Notes under the pieces: generated by a model | Database searches by the model: none | What the model was told of the DNA's origin: nothing | Seen by the model: the letters and a program-made list of their open reading frames with translations, nothing else | Shown: positions 1 through 11,120 of the stretch, piece after piece | Position numbering within the stretch: the stretch's first letter is position 1 | How the letters are laid out: each line of letters begins with the position of its first letter | Source of the DNA: Tieghemiomyces parasiticus | Lineage: Eukaryota; Kickxellomycota; Dimargaritomycetes; Dimargaritales; Dimargaritaceae | Assembly (NCBI GenBank): GCA_027575765.1 | Contig: JANBPT010000537.1 | Coordinates: forward strand, 1-31,693 | DNA: 31,693 bases | Direction of reading: 5' to 3' | Program-made: the position numbers and the translations under genes

Positions 1-638
1 TGGTTCATTGCGTGGAGTTGTGTATACATGCGTATTAGCGACTCATAACCGATAAGGTCTCCGCTGCGTAGTAAGGCCGCGGCGTCACAGTTGAGCGGGG
101 AGGACGGTTCCGGACTGGAAAGCAGGAGGTGGATGGCTAAGCAGACCGTCTTGAGTGTCCACGCCGGGCTCCACGCAGTTTTGAGGATATCCAGACAGAT
201 TTCGCCACTTCCAAAGTGGACATTGGGATGACAGATGGGGGTCACAAACTGAAACCGCGGGGCGTGGATAGGGTACTCTGGCGGTATGTCAACGGCCACA
301 AGGAATCGGCCACCTGTTAAGGGAAGCAAGCGAGCCGTAGTCAATGGATAACAATGAAGGTGTAAAGCTATTAGTTAGAGTAGGAACCTGACAGGTGGGG
401 GCTAGAGACCCCCCCCCACCGTCGTATTCGGCTGCTAAAATACTAGTAGGCCGAGACGGGTGAGACTGGGTGACCTACCGTCGTAGCCAGTGTCCCGGGG
501 CCCGACAATGACGACCTGCCATTCCGTTATGCAATCGTCGCTACGAGGGGCGAGGTCTTGAAACCCCTGGTGCTCCGCTGGGTGTGCCTGCTGGTCCTGG
601 AGTTCCTTCAGAAGCCGTCGTGTACAATTAGGGCCCAT
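1..638 (-). CDS. PEX4: Pex4-like peroxisomal ubiquitin-conjugating enzyme E2 (partial, 3' end off window)
   Basis: Peroxisome-associated E2 that passes ubiquitin to the import receptor Pex5 so that it can be recycled. Exon 1 is 638-479 and exon 2 runs from 313 off the left edge; the 165-nt intron has donor GTAGGT and acceptor ACAG, and the junction rebuilds a Gly codon (phase 1). The 157 visible residues start with an RRLLKEL helix. They contain the E2 core signature: HPN at 82-84, active-site Cys93 in GEICLDIL, then AWSPAWTL and the Pex4-like tail SPLNCDAAALLRSGD and RMYT. Pex4 proteins are usually 165-185 residues, so only a short C-terminus is missing. The start at 638 is the only ATG of the exon placed well for an E2 N-helix. 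A run of nine G (minus strand) sits inside the intron. The Pex4 assignment over other E2s rests on the C-terminal motif and is an inference; the E2 call itself is firm. Confidence 0.87.
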
Positions 639-1240
639 GGGGAAGACTTAAGCGAGAATGTAAAGTAGGCAATTAGGAAGCGTCTGAGGGCAAGACCTTC
701 GCAAATGAACAATTGGCGGGGGTAATAGTTGAGGCGGTTGAAGTTAAGTAATTTACCGTCGAGGTGGCTGAGAACAGCGAGGTGCAGAATTCCGACCGGT
801 GACCTAGTGTCGCTATTTCGCTTGTGACAGGCACAAGGTTGAGGCTGTCACGGGCACCTTAGTGAAATTGGGGGTTGCCAAAATGGCCCTCACCTATGGG
901 ATCACAGCCCACCAGACTTTCTACAGTTGACTTCCATCACGACTAGCTCCCAGCGGTGGGGCTTGGTGGGAAGAAATGACCAGCCAATTGAAAGGACAAG
1001 GGAAAATGCTAGGCTTAGCAGTCGACGTTTGTTGTGGTCTATCATTCCAACTGTGTCCCTTTTCCCCTTGGGTCGGAGCTAGAAACCAAGTCCTAGCTGT
1101 GCCCTTGGTCACCAAACTGCCAGGTTCGCAAATGGGCATCGTTAATAGCCTTTGCCCCCCCCCCACCAGACGAGATTACTTCTTCGCCCACACTGACTTC
1201 CGCTTTCTACCAACCTTAACATCGCCCAACCTGAATGGCC
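639..1240. other. Divergent intergenic region PEX4 / coiled-coil gene
   Basis: About 600 nt between two divergently transcribed genes, so it presumably holds both promoters. I see no TATA box. Short open frames on both strands look random and overlap each other. A run of ten C lies at 1155-1164 and an 11-nt inverted motif TTGGTCACCAA near 1105. Confidence 0.5.
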
Positions 1241-2652
1241 ATGGACCCCTCCGCCGCCCTGTCCTCTGTCCGCCCTGAACAGCCCATGGAGACAACTGAT
1301 GAGCTTTCAGGGCCGACCCCGGGCCCACGCATGACTAAACTACTCTACCTGCTTGACAAGTCATTGCTACAAATCACCAGGGTCCTAAGGTAAGCTAGCC
1401 GTACCAGCCCCGCAGGCTAAATGGGCGGACCACCGTCGCCTGTCACCGTGAAGGTTTCAGTGCTTGTACTTCACCTCTCCTGCTAACCAAGTTTACGTCC
1501 TACTACTTCTCCCCTTCCATCGTCACGCGAGCCCAGCGAAGACCAGCTGGCTGAGAGCTTCCCATCCCTGGCTGAAGAGTCGCCCCGGTTACTCACCACT
1601 GCCCAGAATGAACTGGTGACAGCTCTACAAACCGGTGCTCAGGTAGGTTACGCCTCTATTTACAAATGGGTGGCCTAGAGCAACCTTATTGAGGCTATAA
1701 CCCGGCAGAAAGGCCACGAGTAATTCAGAATGGACTCCCACTCTGCCCACCCCTCATCATTTGCTGCTAATCAGCTCCATTCCTACTCTATATGATCACT
1801 CACCCTTATTGTTTACCTAACCACCTAGTCTAAATTCAGCAAGATGGCCCACGAAAGGAAACTTCTGGAAAAGCTGAACGAGTTCGATCACCTCGTCGCT
1901 GCGGCCGAGACCTCACACCAGGACGGCCAAGCCGGGGTACGGCCACCAATGTTAGTATCTGCCTAGGCCCAGCTTTAAGGTGGCTGTCGGCGCCCCATTG
2001 CTCACCCAGCTGGCCTTCTAAACCAATGCCCGCTGCCGAACTCCGCACTTGACGCTTATCTACCACCTTCCATCTCCTTTGATGCCCCTCTTCATCCAGC
2101 TCTGCCCGCCATCCTCGCGTGGCAATTATGGCCCGAACCCACAAAATCAAGCAGACTGAACTGGCCGAGATGACCAAGGCCTACAAAGAGGTAGGCATCG
2201 AGTTGGTAATACGCAAAAAAATAAGGGTCTCGGTGCTGACTTAAATCTCAGCAGCGCTTGACATTAACGGTTACCCGTTCAGTTCCCTAACTCCCGACTG
2301 CCCCCATGCTTCTCGACCGTACCACCGCTACCAGCTATGTCAACGCAACCGTGACTTGTCAAATGAACTAACAGCGAGGGAGAAAGAGCGTGATGAACTA
2401 AGCGAACGTCTGAGCGCCGCCGCCAACGAATTTGATAAGGTTAGTCAGGGCAAACCACGTTCACCTCTCTTGCTTTGGGACGGCTGGGTCACTACTCAGA
2501 CCGGGGACCAAGAACTCACCACGCTACACCGTCGCTCATTTCACGATCCCCTCCCCTTCCTAACTTCCTCTACCCAGCTCGCACAGGCTGGCTCGAAATT
2601 GAACCGGGCGGCAGTCGTGGCCAGTTCACAGGCGACCCTCGGGCATCTGTAG
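1241..2652 (+). CDS. Six-exon coiled-coil protein of unknown function
   Basis: I do not recognise this gene. My model joins exons 1241-1389, 1537-1642, 1829-1950, 2100-2190, 2335-2439 and 2578-2652, giving 215 residues. Donors are GTAAGC, GTAGGT, GTTAGT, GTAGGC and GTTAGT, and every junction keeps frame. The product has a disordered start, then long charged helices: LLYLLDKSLLQITRVL near residue 34, KLLEKLNEFDHLVAAAE near 95, and a strong heptad-like stretch ELCQRNRDLSNELTARE to ERLSAAANEFDK in exon 5. There is no signal peptide or membrane segment. The exon 3/4 junction is ambiguous: a donor at 1937 with an acceptor before 2152 also keeps frame and would drop a basic segment. Weak resemblance to Mediator subunit Med4 (central helix) or taxilin (LCxxN pattern) is noted, but neither is supported well enough to name. 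Confidence 0.72.
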
Positions 2653-2867
2653 TAACGAAGGTTGCTTGTACCGAGGCTGAGTGAATTGTACTATGCAACC
2701 AGCCTATCACTTTCTCGGGCTTGCCTGGCCGGGAGCTTGTTTATATCTACATTTAACACGGGGGGCATAGGTCCTTTAAGTTGGGGATTAGTGTGCTGAA
2801 GTGACGACTTACAATGATTACTACTAAACGATCATCAAATCCAACGCTGATCAACCCCTCTTGGGCG

Positions 2868-4151
2868 TTAAGCAAATTCCAGCGTCCCCGACATGGCCAA
2901 ACCGCCATCTTCATTCTTGGCCCATAGCTCACAACCAGTGATGGGTGCTGATTCCGACCCAGCCGCAGGCTGGCCACGCACCCAGCGGCCAGCCACGGTG
3001 AACGGTTCCCCGCAGAATAGCGGGCTGAGGGCACGATAAGTGAACGTGCGGAAAAGGGGCCGAGTATCGGCTGGGAAGTGGCGGCGGGTTAGGTCGAGGA
3101 GGAGGGTGCACGTGAGCGGGCCGTGTACTAGGCAGCTGGCGTGGCCTTCGGTTCCAGTGGCATAGGGCCAGTCGTAGTGGATTCGGTGGCTGTTGAACGT
3201 CAGGGCCGAGTAGCGGAAGAGCATGATTTCGGTGGGGTGAATGGTCGCTTCGAAATCGGACCGCTTCTTGACTAGGCAGGCGCCAGTGGGATCGTTAAAG
3301 AGGAGGCAAGAGGCAGGGGAAGCGGTGTGACAATTGAGGAGAGAGTGGGGCGTGTGGGGGGTTAGCCGCTATGGCCAAGGCCGGATTTAAGCTTAGCTCG
3401 TCCTGCCTGACTGGTTCGGGGTTAGGTCCTGGAGAGGGCTGGCCGAAGACACTAGTCGGCTGACGCAAGTGGAACTTGGTCCGGGCTAGTGCTGAGCAGG
3501 AAGGCGAAGCTACAAGGCCGCCTATCCACATAACTCACATTCAATGGTCCGACGTAAGGGCGTGCGGCGCGGACCGTCCTGTTCCATGTAGACTAGGGAC
3601 CGATGGTCGGTCAGGGCCCATCCGCCGGCGTTCGAAATTGTCTTACTCAGCGTGACCTGCACCAGAGAGCCGACGCGGGCGCTGTCTTTAGCCTGGATAT
3701 CTGTGCATGCCGTCACTTGCTGGACGTCCTGGCCGACGCGGAGCGGATTGTAGGGGTTCCATTCGAGCCGTCCCCCGGCCCACATGCGGTTGGGCAAGCG
3801 GGCGGGCGGGGCGTATGTGGCGTCGTAGCCGTCCGGAGCCAGGTTCGCCTCGGTTTCCAGGTCAGGGAAGTAGACGTGGTGCCAGTTGGGCGGCACAATT
3901 GCGTCGGGCGTATTGAACGTTGGAAGGGCTGCTGAGTCGATGGTCACGGCCAGTTTGCGCAGACTGCTCGCCGTGACGGTGTCGTGTGCGGTGTCGGTGC
4001 GCTTCAGCGTGGCCGTGCGCCAGGCGTCGAGTTCCGACAGAAGGCCCTGGCTGAGCCACCGCCGCGAGCGGGTGACGGTTGCGGAACAGATACGCCCAAC
4101 GGGAAAGGGGCCTGGCAATCGGCCTGCGGCCGCTGTGAGGAATGGGCGCAT
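2868..4151 (-). CDS. HTD2: Mitochondrial 3-hydroxyacyl-thioester dehydratase type 2 (MaoC/hotdog fold)
   Basis: Dehydrates 3-hydroxyacyl-ACP in mitochondrial type II fatty-acid synthesis, the route that supplies octanoyl groups for lipoate. Exon 1 is 4151-3539 and exon 2 is 3271-2868, about 338 residues, a usual size for filamentous-fungal members. The first 45 residues are Arg/Ala/Ser-rich with few acids, as in a mitochondrial presequence. Exon 1 carries the first hotdog repeat with PPNWHHVYFP, DGYDATYAPP and RMWAGGR. Exon 2 carries the second, catalytic hotdog with LFRYSALTFNSHRIHYD and LVHGPLTCTLLLDL, the hydratase signature. The intron (donor GTGAGT, acceptor CCTAG, phase 1) is 267 nt, longer than the other introns here, so a missed mini-exon in the inter-domain linker is possible. 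Identity is firm; the junction is moderate. Confidence 0.88.
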
Positions 4152-4564
4152 GGTTAAGAGACTGATGGAGGTAGACCCGGTTCGGCAAGTAGTGTGAGGA
4201 ATGAACTGGCAAGGGGTGAGCGGGTCTCGCGGTTGGGGATGAGCGGGTCAGTGGCAGGTGCGAAGGAAGAGGAGTGACCAGGCCGGTTGCGGTGCTACGT
4301 ATGGCTGGGACCGGTGACCCAGGCGGAGTAGGGCGTGGGTGAAAAAGCAATGAATGCAAGCCAATACCAGCACCCTTGGTCACTAAGGAGGCAGGCCCGA
4401 CAGTCAGATGCCAATGTCGTGCAATACTTTACTTATTGGTGTGAAAACGAAATATAGGAACCGACAGAGCACCATATGGTCATCTAAACAGTTTAGCGTT
4501 TTATCAGAAAGGCACACCCCAGGGCCTATCCCCCACATCATTCCCATTCCTCAAACACTCCGAT
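4152..4564. other. Intergenic region between PIG-S 3' end and HTD2 start
   Basis: About 410 nt between two minus-strand genes. It must hold the PIG-S 3' end and the HTD2 promoter. The minus strand shows CAATAAGTAAAG near 4423-4434, an imperfect poly(A)-signal-like sequence about 130 nt past the PIG-S stop. I see nothing else. Confidence 0.4.
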
Positions 4565-6399
4565 CTATTCCGCCTTGGTTTTGGCTGCCGCTCGTAAATT
4601 ACGGCGCCGTTTTACCTCCTTGAGGATGGCCATCAGTACAGGGAGGAAGGCCGGCACAAACAAGGGCATGTAGACGCCAAACTTGTGATTATCAGGGAAG
4701 TACAAGAGGGCAAGCATCGTTGGATCGAAGAAGGCCGACTCGGCTTGGCTTAGGGCCTCAGCGGCGTGGGCGTAGGCGGTTACATAACGCCGCCCGTCCA
4801 GTTCCTCTTCAAACCGTCGGAGGTGGTCCAGAGCGCGGGTGACTTTAGACTCGATGCGGTCAAGCACGACCATATTGGGGATGGAGTCCACAAGGTTAAG
4901 AAGGGACTGCAATGTAGTCGCAGCCTCCGCCACGTTCTCGGTGCTGCGCTTTGCCACTAGAAGCTGGAACTCCCAGGTGGTGAGGGAGGACCCAGCGAGT
5001 CGGCTCTCGACGGCCACCTCAAATACCTGGCCTAAAGGCTGGATGACCTCACGGGACCAGTCTGGCACGCCCAAAAGGTTACGCAGTTGAGTCACAAAGG
5101 TGACAAACGGCTGGTGCAAAGCCGCTACGTCGAGGGCTGAGGCGGTGGTGATGGTTGCTGTATCCGAAATCGTCGGAGGGCCGGTGGGCGGCCGGTTCCA
5201 GATACAGACGCCGCCCCAGCGTGGGAGCAGGAAGGCGTTGGATGGTAGGGGATGCCCGTCCGCGGTAACAATCTCCAGCGGGGTCCGTGACGGGGCCGGG
5301 ACGTAAAGAATAAAGTTGAGCAGCGGGCGGGTCGTTTCCGTGGACTCGAGGTTCCAGTCCTGCGCGTTGATAAAGTGGGGCAGGTCACCGGCACGCAGCG
5401 TGTGACGCGCGGACGTATCCGAGTCAGTCCCCCGCGGGTCGCGGGCGGGCTGGATCGGTAGGGACGAGAAGGCCTGAACCTGGGAGTCGAGCGTGAAATT
5501 GAACAGTGGGGCCACATGCCGCAGGAAGGGTCGCACGTGGGTGGCGAGAGCGGCCTCGATATCCCAGTCTGGCGTTCTTGCCGCCGCGGAGGCTTCCTCA
5601 TAGAAGAGACTAAAGGTGAGCTGGTAGTCACGGGTGTGGCGGACGGCCCGGCGGGCGGCTGGATGAGGACGTTCGCCGTTAGATGTCCGGTCGTTGGCGA
5701 ACCGTTCCTGGGCGCGGTACAACCGAGTGATCACCTCGGTCAGAGGCCCTATCACGCTAGGGGTGGCCGCGGCCGGCGGACGAGCCACGACCAGGTCCAA
5801 ACGCTGGTCGGCCCGGATGTGAACCCAGGGTCTGTCGATCAGGTCGGGGTCATAGCGAATCCGCACCACTGGGGCACCTGCTGGTGGTTTGGCTTCGGGG
5901 TTTAGCAAGCGGGCGTGTACATCGAACCGTACCGGGAGGGACGCGCCGACGGCGTCGGATGATTCCGCTGGCTCCACGTTAGACCGCGCATGCGCAAGGG
6001 CTTCGTTCAGGGCGGTCACCACCTGGCCGTTGTCCTCGAGACTTTGGCCTGCTGAAGGCGGAAATTCGATATATACATCGACCGGGTACCGTAGGACCGC
6101 CTGGTGAGGTAAATAGGAAATTAAATTAAACACAGTATGGCGAGGTTAGACGGGCGGGTAGAGCCGACAAAAGCGAACGGGCGGGCGTGGAATACGCTAG
6201 AAGGGATAGGACCAGTGGCGTACGGCATCTCTACCTTGGATGCGGCCCAGGCCCGGATGGCATCGGCGGGAAGGTCGGCCCGGTACACCTCGGTGGCCTT
6301 CCACCACAACGGGAGGCCGATGAGGAACACGCAGCACACGCTAAGTAAGATGGGGACGCGCCGGCGGGCCACCTTGTCGTTGTAGAGTGTAATGGCCAT
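4565..6399 (-). CDS. GPI17: GPI transamidase component PIG-S
   Basis: Subunit of the ER-membrane GPI transamidase complex (PIG-K/GAA1/PIG-T/PIG-U/PIG-S) that attaches GPI anchors to proteins. Exon 1 is 6399-6235 (55 codons) and exon 2 is 6100-4565; the 134-nt intron has donor GTAGAG and acceptor ACCAG in phase 0. The 566-residue product is close to human PIG-S (555). It has the family layout: an N-terminal membrane helix followed by the hallmark GLPLWWKATEVYRADLP (residues 28-44), a large lumenal domain with YQLTFSLFYE, DWDIEAAL, VRPFL and LNFILYVP, then WGGVCIWN, and near the end SAFFDPTMLALLYFPDNHKF before a C-terminal membrane helix (about 531-548) and a basic tail. The ATG at 6397-6399 opens the family-like N-terminus. 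It lies divergent from IFA38. Confidence 0.95.
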
Positions 6400-7564
6400 G
6401 GTGTCAACGATTTAATGGCGGGCAAGTTGACGGACGAATATGAGGAGTCGAGCGGGCTATATGGACCGAATGACAAAGCGCGGATGTAGAAGTGTAAGTG
6501 CAAGGTGCCGGGCGGAGGGGAGCCATGGTAGCCCATCTAGTGTATCAAAGTCCCGCGGCCCATGTGGTGACTAGCCCGCTTTGGGCCGTGCTACCTGTAA
6601 CCTGCTTTACACGCGACGCCAGCCCTTGAATAGTCCGACGGCTTGTGGCGACAGGGTTCAGTAGTCATCGTGTGTTTACCACGAACAGGCCTGGCCAGCT
6701 CTCCCAGGCTCTATAGCATACCCCTAGGACCCACCGGCACCACCACGTCCATATTAATCACCAGTGGTGAAATTATTCAATCCCAGATCGCTCCAAGCCA
6801 ATCCACTGCAATTATCACACCGCTGTTACCGCCAAAGCGCCTGGTACTAGTGTATAAGTTACCAGTAGGAATAATAAGGGAAAAAGGCAACCCCCCATCC
6901 CGAAAGGTGCGAATACAAGGGCGTAAGTACTTTACCCAGGGAGCAGGGAGGATGCTCTCGGCCGGGTGCAGAGGGGAGGTGCTTTTGAAGCACCAAAAGT
7001 GAGGGGGGAGGCGTAGACCTGTACGGCCCTCCGTGCAAAGCCAGGCAGCACCACAGATGTCGAAGGTAAACAGGGTCGGGCGGGGTTCCGGCACCTTGCA
7101 GGATACGCCCTCCTCCTTCAGCGCACCTAGAAAAGGAGGCCAGTTCAAGGGACAGAGCCGCACTGTTGGGCGCGGGGTAACCAGTGTAGACAACTGGCCA
7201 AGCCCCAATACTATACCGCGCTGGGCGGCCAGACCTAGAATGGGATTGGTGCGGGCACCCGCCTGATTTGGGGTTAGTAAGCCCTACGTTATTGACGTAC
7301 CGTTGATTTTGTGCGTGGGAGCCTCCATCCCTACTACGTAATGTTTAAAGACCCTGCTTGCCCCAAGGGCTTTAGTCAGGAGCGGTAGCGTTTCCCCTCC
7401 TACCCCTACCTACCTGATTCGCCAGCCTCCGCTTCCCACCCCGAACCTCATCATAGGGACTGACACCGACTTCGTCTCACCCAGTCTTCTTTACCACCGC
7501 CGCCGTCCCCATTCCTGATCTACCCATACCCAGATCGCCCTTCACCGCTGCCATACCGCCCGTC
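6400..7564. other. Divergent intergenic region PIG-S / IFA38
   Basis: Nearly 1.2 kb with no gene I can support. Open frames on both strands (for example 6777-7208 minus and 6643-7002 plus) overlap each other, lack recognisable motifs and look like chance. The stretch should hold the two promoters. A compact hairpin at 6978-6994 is listed separately. The last 150 nt before IFA38 are pyrimidine-rich, as in the leaders of other genes here. Confidence 0.5.
6978..6999. repeat. Overlapping alternative hairpins
   Basis: GGTGCTT and AAGCACC (6978-6984 and 6988-6994) form a perfect 7-bp stem with a 3-nt loop. CTTTTG and CAAAAG (6982-6987 and 6994-6999) form a second 6-bp stem that excludes the first. 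The site is in the PIG-S/IFA38 spacer. It may be chance. Confidence 0.4.
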
Positions 7565-8701
7565 ATGTTCGAAGTTCAACTCCAGCAGATTCTGGGTAAG
7601 CTGGCCGGCCTAGCCGTGATGGCACCCACCGTCCTTTCCACTTACCTATAACCCCGCTCGTTATCCTGCCTAACCACCGATCCATACCCCTCCACCCTCC
7701 CCGCCGATATCGTAGACAACCCGGTGCTGGCCCTGTCGGCTGCGCTTGCCCTTCTTGTCGGAGCGGTCAGTCTAGGTCGGCTAGTCCTGAGTATCCTCAC
7801 CCTTCTCTTCGACATCTTCCTGAACCCCGGTATCCCGCTGGATCGCTTTGGCGCGGGTCAGGGTAGCTGGGCAGTCGTGACTGGCGCGACCGACGGTCTC
7901 GGCAAGCAATTTGCTCTGGAACTGGCGCGTCGTAAGTTCAACGTGCTCCTGGTCGGCCGCACCCTAACCAAGCTCGAGGCCGTTCGCGAGGAGATCAACG
8001 CGCAGTCCCCGGCCGCCGAGGTTCAGCACTTCCAGCTGGATTTTGCCCATCCGGCTCCGGGCGCTTTCCTGCAGCTCAAGGCCCTCCTGGAGGAATTGAC
8101 CGTAGGCGTCCTCATCAACAACGTGGGCGTCAGCCATGACTTCCCGGTCCCGTTCCACCTGGAATCCGAGGAACGCATCCACGATATTGTGGAGATCAAC
8201 ATCAATGGTATGCTCAAGATGACCCACTTGGTGCTCCCCCAGATGCTCAGCAGCGGCCGCGGCTTGATCCTCAATCTGGGCTCCTTCGCCGGCCACGTCC
8301 CGGGCCCCCTGCTCAGTGTCTACTCTGGCAGCAAGGCCTTCGTCAGTACCTGGTCGCAGGCCCTGGGCGCTGAGGTCCAGGCCAAGGGCGTCACCGTGGA
8401 GCACCTCAATACCTACTTTGTGGTATCGGCCATGTCCAAGATCCGCAAGCCCAGCTTTTTCGTACCCTTACCTGGCCCATATGTGCGCGCCGTCCTGTCC
8501 CGCATCGGCGTCCGCGGCGGATCCAACTACCCGTTCACCTCGTCACCTATCCTGGGCCACGCCCTGGCCAATTGGGCCGTCGATAATTTCTTCTCCCGCC
8601 AATTCTGGGTCATGTACTCCCTTACCCTGCATACCGACATCCGAAAGCGCGCCCTGCGGAAGAAGGAGCGCGAGGCGGCCGCTGTCGCCAAGCAAAACTA
8701 G
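7565..8701 (+). CDS. IFA38: Very-long-chain 3-oxoacyl-CoA reductase (HSD17B12/Ifa38 type)
   Basis: ER-membrane short-chain dehydrogenase that reduces 3-ketoacyl-CoA with NADPH, the second step of fatty-acid elongation that feeds sphingolipid synthesis. A 31-nt first exon (7565-7595, MFEVQLQQIL) is joined over a 120-nt intron (donor GTAAGC, acceptor CGTAG, phase 1) to 7716-8701, giving 338 residues (yeast Ifa38 is 347). Residues 13-46 are hydrophobic and anchor the protein. The Rossmann motif TGATDGLGK is at 66-74, NNVG at 145-148, and the catalytic set is Asn174, Ser200, Tyr213 and Lys217 (YSGSK). SAMSKIRKPSFFVP matches the family's substrate-side segment. The tail is Lys/Arg-rich, though not a canonical KKXX signal. 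Without the tiny first exon there is no good ATG, which supports the spliced model. Confidence 0.95.
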
Positions 8702-8984
8702 ACCTCCTATAACAGGCCTGGTCGTCGTGGTTACTGAGATGGTCTCTTTTCTCTGGAACGGGGTTAATTACCCTGATCAGGGAGAACGGTGCCAGCGACT
8801 CATGCGGGCATGGCAATTCTTCGTTGTCGTCCCTTCCCACTCCTGACCCAATGAACCTGGTCCGTTAAGTAATGAGGGTCGTCTGTGGCTCATTGTCACC
8901 CGCCCTCTTGCTTGTTATAACTTCACTTCTAGAGATATACTCATACATGAAAATGGGCTTATGGAAATAACGGACGTTCTAGTT

Positions 8985-10254
8985 TTAGCGGAAACGGGCA
9001 GCCAGCATGTGAATGTTGTTAAGCAAGGTCTGCACGATGGTATTGTACTGGTTGGGCTGGCCCGTCTGGAATTTAGAACGCTCCCGTAGGAACAGATCGG
9101 TGTCGGCCAGTTCGATTTCCAGTTCGTGGGTTACGGTCAGATCTTCGGCCGGGGCACCCCGCCGGGCCGTTGATTTCACCTGGGTGAGATCAACCTGCCA
9201 GATTTGGTGTTTATAGGACAGCCGGTCCTTTTGCCGCTCGTGGCTAGCATCCACCGTGGGTTTCGGTACTACCCCGGGTGGAAGGAGGAAGGCGGGAAGG
9301 GCGGAGGGTAAGGTTAGTCAGGAGAAGCCGGATGGGTGCAGCGTACATTGCACCATCTACGGCCTACCAAACGACAACAATTCGGTGTTGGCGTCGCTAC
9401 CGCCAAACCGCGCGGACTTACCTGGCTTCTCCTCGCTCACCGTGATGCGGAAATCCATACGCGTGTTGGGCGAGTACACATCCAGGTGAGCAATTTTGTG
9501 CTTCTCAATGACACCACCGGGGACGACCTCGTCAGTCTTTTGGTCGTAGGTGACGCGAACGCGGGCGCCGCTGGGTTCGACATAAAACCGGTCTACCTCG
9601 CGGGTATGCTTGTAGTGGACCCGTGCCCCGCGGTAGGTAGGCTTCTGGGTCACCTCGGTCTGGCGGTTGAGTAGTTGGTTGAAATAGCGGTGTTGCTCAA
9701 GCGTCATGTCTGACTTGAAGCGGTACCGGCTACGAGGCCCGCCGCTGCCACCACCGACGCCGCCGGCGAACGTCGGTTCCAAGTTCACGATACACATAGA
9801 GGTGGCCGGCAGGACCAGGCGCTGGCCCGTCATGTTATCGATGAGCTGTCCGAGCTTGGCCTCAATCTCGACGTGCGGCCGGTTGACATGCTGGAACAGG
9901 AACTTGCCGATGGCCGAGACGAGGTCCGGGATGGGTGTGCTGTTGAAGAGGCTCGGCTCGAGCGCCGGCGGGCGATGGTCGGTCGTTCTTGGCTTAGGGG
10001 GCTGGGGATACAAGTGCCAGGTAACCGGGGGAGGAAGGTGTCAGGCAGGGTTAGAGTCGGAATTGATAAACACCGAGTCAACTAGGGCAACCCCCGGCCG
10101 TGTACAGGGCCTGCAGCCGCAATCGGGTGGCGTCACCTACCTCCGCATCCTGGGAGTCGGACCGTATCCGCTTAGGAGCCCGCCCTGTCTCCGCAGCGGG
10201 TTCGGCTGGGACACTTGCGGTGGCCGGGGTGCGGTCGGCTGAGGAGGTGGACAT
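8985..10254 (-). CDS. CET1: mRNA-capping enzyme beta subunit, Cet1-type RNA 5'-triphosphatase
   Basis: Removes the gamma-phosphate from nascent pre-mRNA, the first step of cap formation, working with the guanylyltransferase in the nucleus. Exons are 10254-10141, 10001-9422 and 9268-8985 (325 residues; S. pombe Pct1 is about 300). Donors are GTAGGT and GTAAGT, acceptors CCCAG and GGTAG. The tunnel-fold motifs are all visible: VEIEAKLGQL with Glu83 and Glu85, HTREVDRFY, RVRVTYDQ, RMDFRITVSEE, and the C-terminal THELEIEL with Glu280, Glu282 and Glu284, the metal-binding glutamates. Exon 3 opens with VPKPTVDASHERQKDRLSY, joining smoothly to the EEKP end of exon 2. The N-terminal 38 residues are Ser/Thr/Ala-rich and probably disordered. 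The family differs from the cysteine-phosphatase-type enzyme of animals and plants. It is divergent from the GLTSCR1-domain gene. Confidence 0.94.
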
Positions 10255-11120
10255 GGTGCTCGCAAGGCAGGCGGATGATGCGGGCGACCTAGAACGTGGG
10301 GAGGGGCGATTGGTGGAATCGAATGGCAAACAAATGGAGAGGGTTGGCCTATGAAGCAGGCTGCTAAAAGTCGAGAATGCTTCCCCAGTAACTGCCGCTC
10401 TGCATTCGCTTACAACGGCGCAAGGTGGACTGCGACTTCGCAGGGCGATTCCCCTCCCTTGGCTCCCTTGCATTCCGAAGCGGGCCCAAGTTGGCGGTTT
10501 GGCCCATGCTAGCGTGCTGCAATATCGGCCGGTGACTCGCGTCGCCGCTTCGCTGGTAAATGGCCGATTCTCCCGCGGGATACTTTGGCCACGGCGGGGC
10601 CGAGTGTATTCACTTGACTGCGGTAGATGCGGCAGCCGGTAGACGCTGTATTTTTCTTTCTTTTTTTTATGGGGAGGGGGACGCCCCGCCCCCGCCAAAA
10701 CCGCCCAGCCAGTACGCCATAACGCAGGTTCTGGTGATCGAGAGCATTCCCGCCTACGGATCGCGTTTTCGCATTTCTCCTCTCCCTTTCCCGCACTCAT
10801 CCGCAACGGCGTCGCAACCCTCCCTGCACGTTTACGTTTGACCGTCCCCTTGCCACACGAACTTTTGTATTTATTCAAGTACTCTCGCACGTTGTGCTAT
10901 TTTTAATAGACGCCACGTGCTCTGCCCACTTTGGTAACTTGGGGGATTTCTGGTAGCGTCGTTCCCCTGCCAAGTCCCTAGCCTTTTTCAGTAGCCCACT
11001 GACATCCACCCGGACTGGGCGCGCGTCATTTCGCAGTCCTCTTCACTGTCCATCGCATCACAACGGCCCTGTGTGCCACTACCGACGTTGGCAACCCTGG
11101 CTAATCTTCCGGCCTCAGGT
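10255..11120. other. Divergent intergenic region CET1 / GLTSCR1-domain gene
   Basis: About 870 nt holding two promoters. It contains a T-rich tract at 10651-10670, an E-box CACGTG at 10914-10919, and an A/T-rich stretch near 10860-10910. Open frames here are not supported. A CTCAG directly before the start codon at 11121 could be a leader splice acceptor. Confidence 0.45.
10914..10919. promoter_or_regulatory. E-box CACGTG
   Basis: Palindromic CACGTG about 200 nt before the start at 11121. In fungi this core is bound by bHLH factors of the Cbf1 type. Only the sequence match is seen. Confidence 0.35.

Noticed and set aside
6777..7208. 143-codon minus-strand frame between PIG-S and IFA38
   Set aside because: No motif, low-complexity composition unlike the real genes, and it overlaps another open frame on the plus strand.
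2868..8701. HTD2 and IFA38 as a fatty-acid gene cluster
   Set aside because: They act in different compartments (mitochondrial type II synthesis and ER elongation), are on opposite strands, and an unrelated gene (PIG-S) lies between them.
10078..10890. 270-codon minus-strand frame extending upstream of CET1
   Set aside because: Only its last part, from the ATG at 10254 to the splice donor at 10141, belongs to CET1; the upstream part is promoter-like DNA with no family resemblance.
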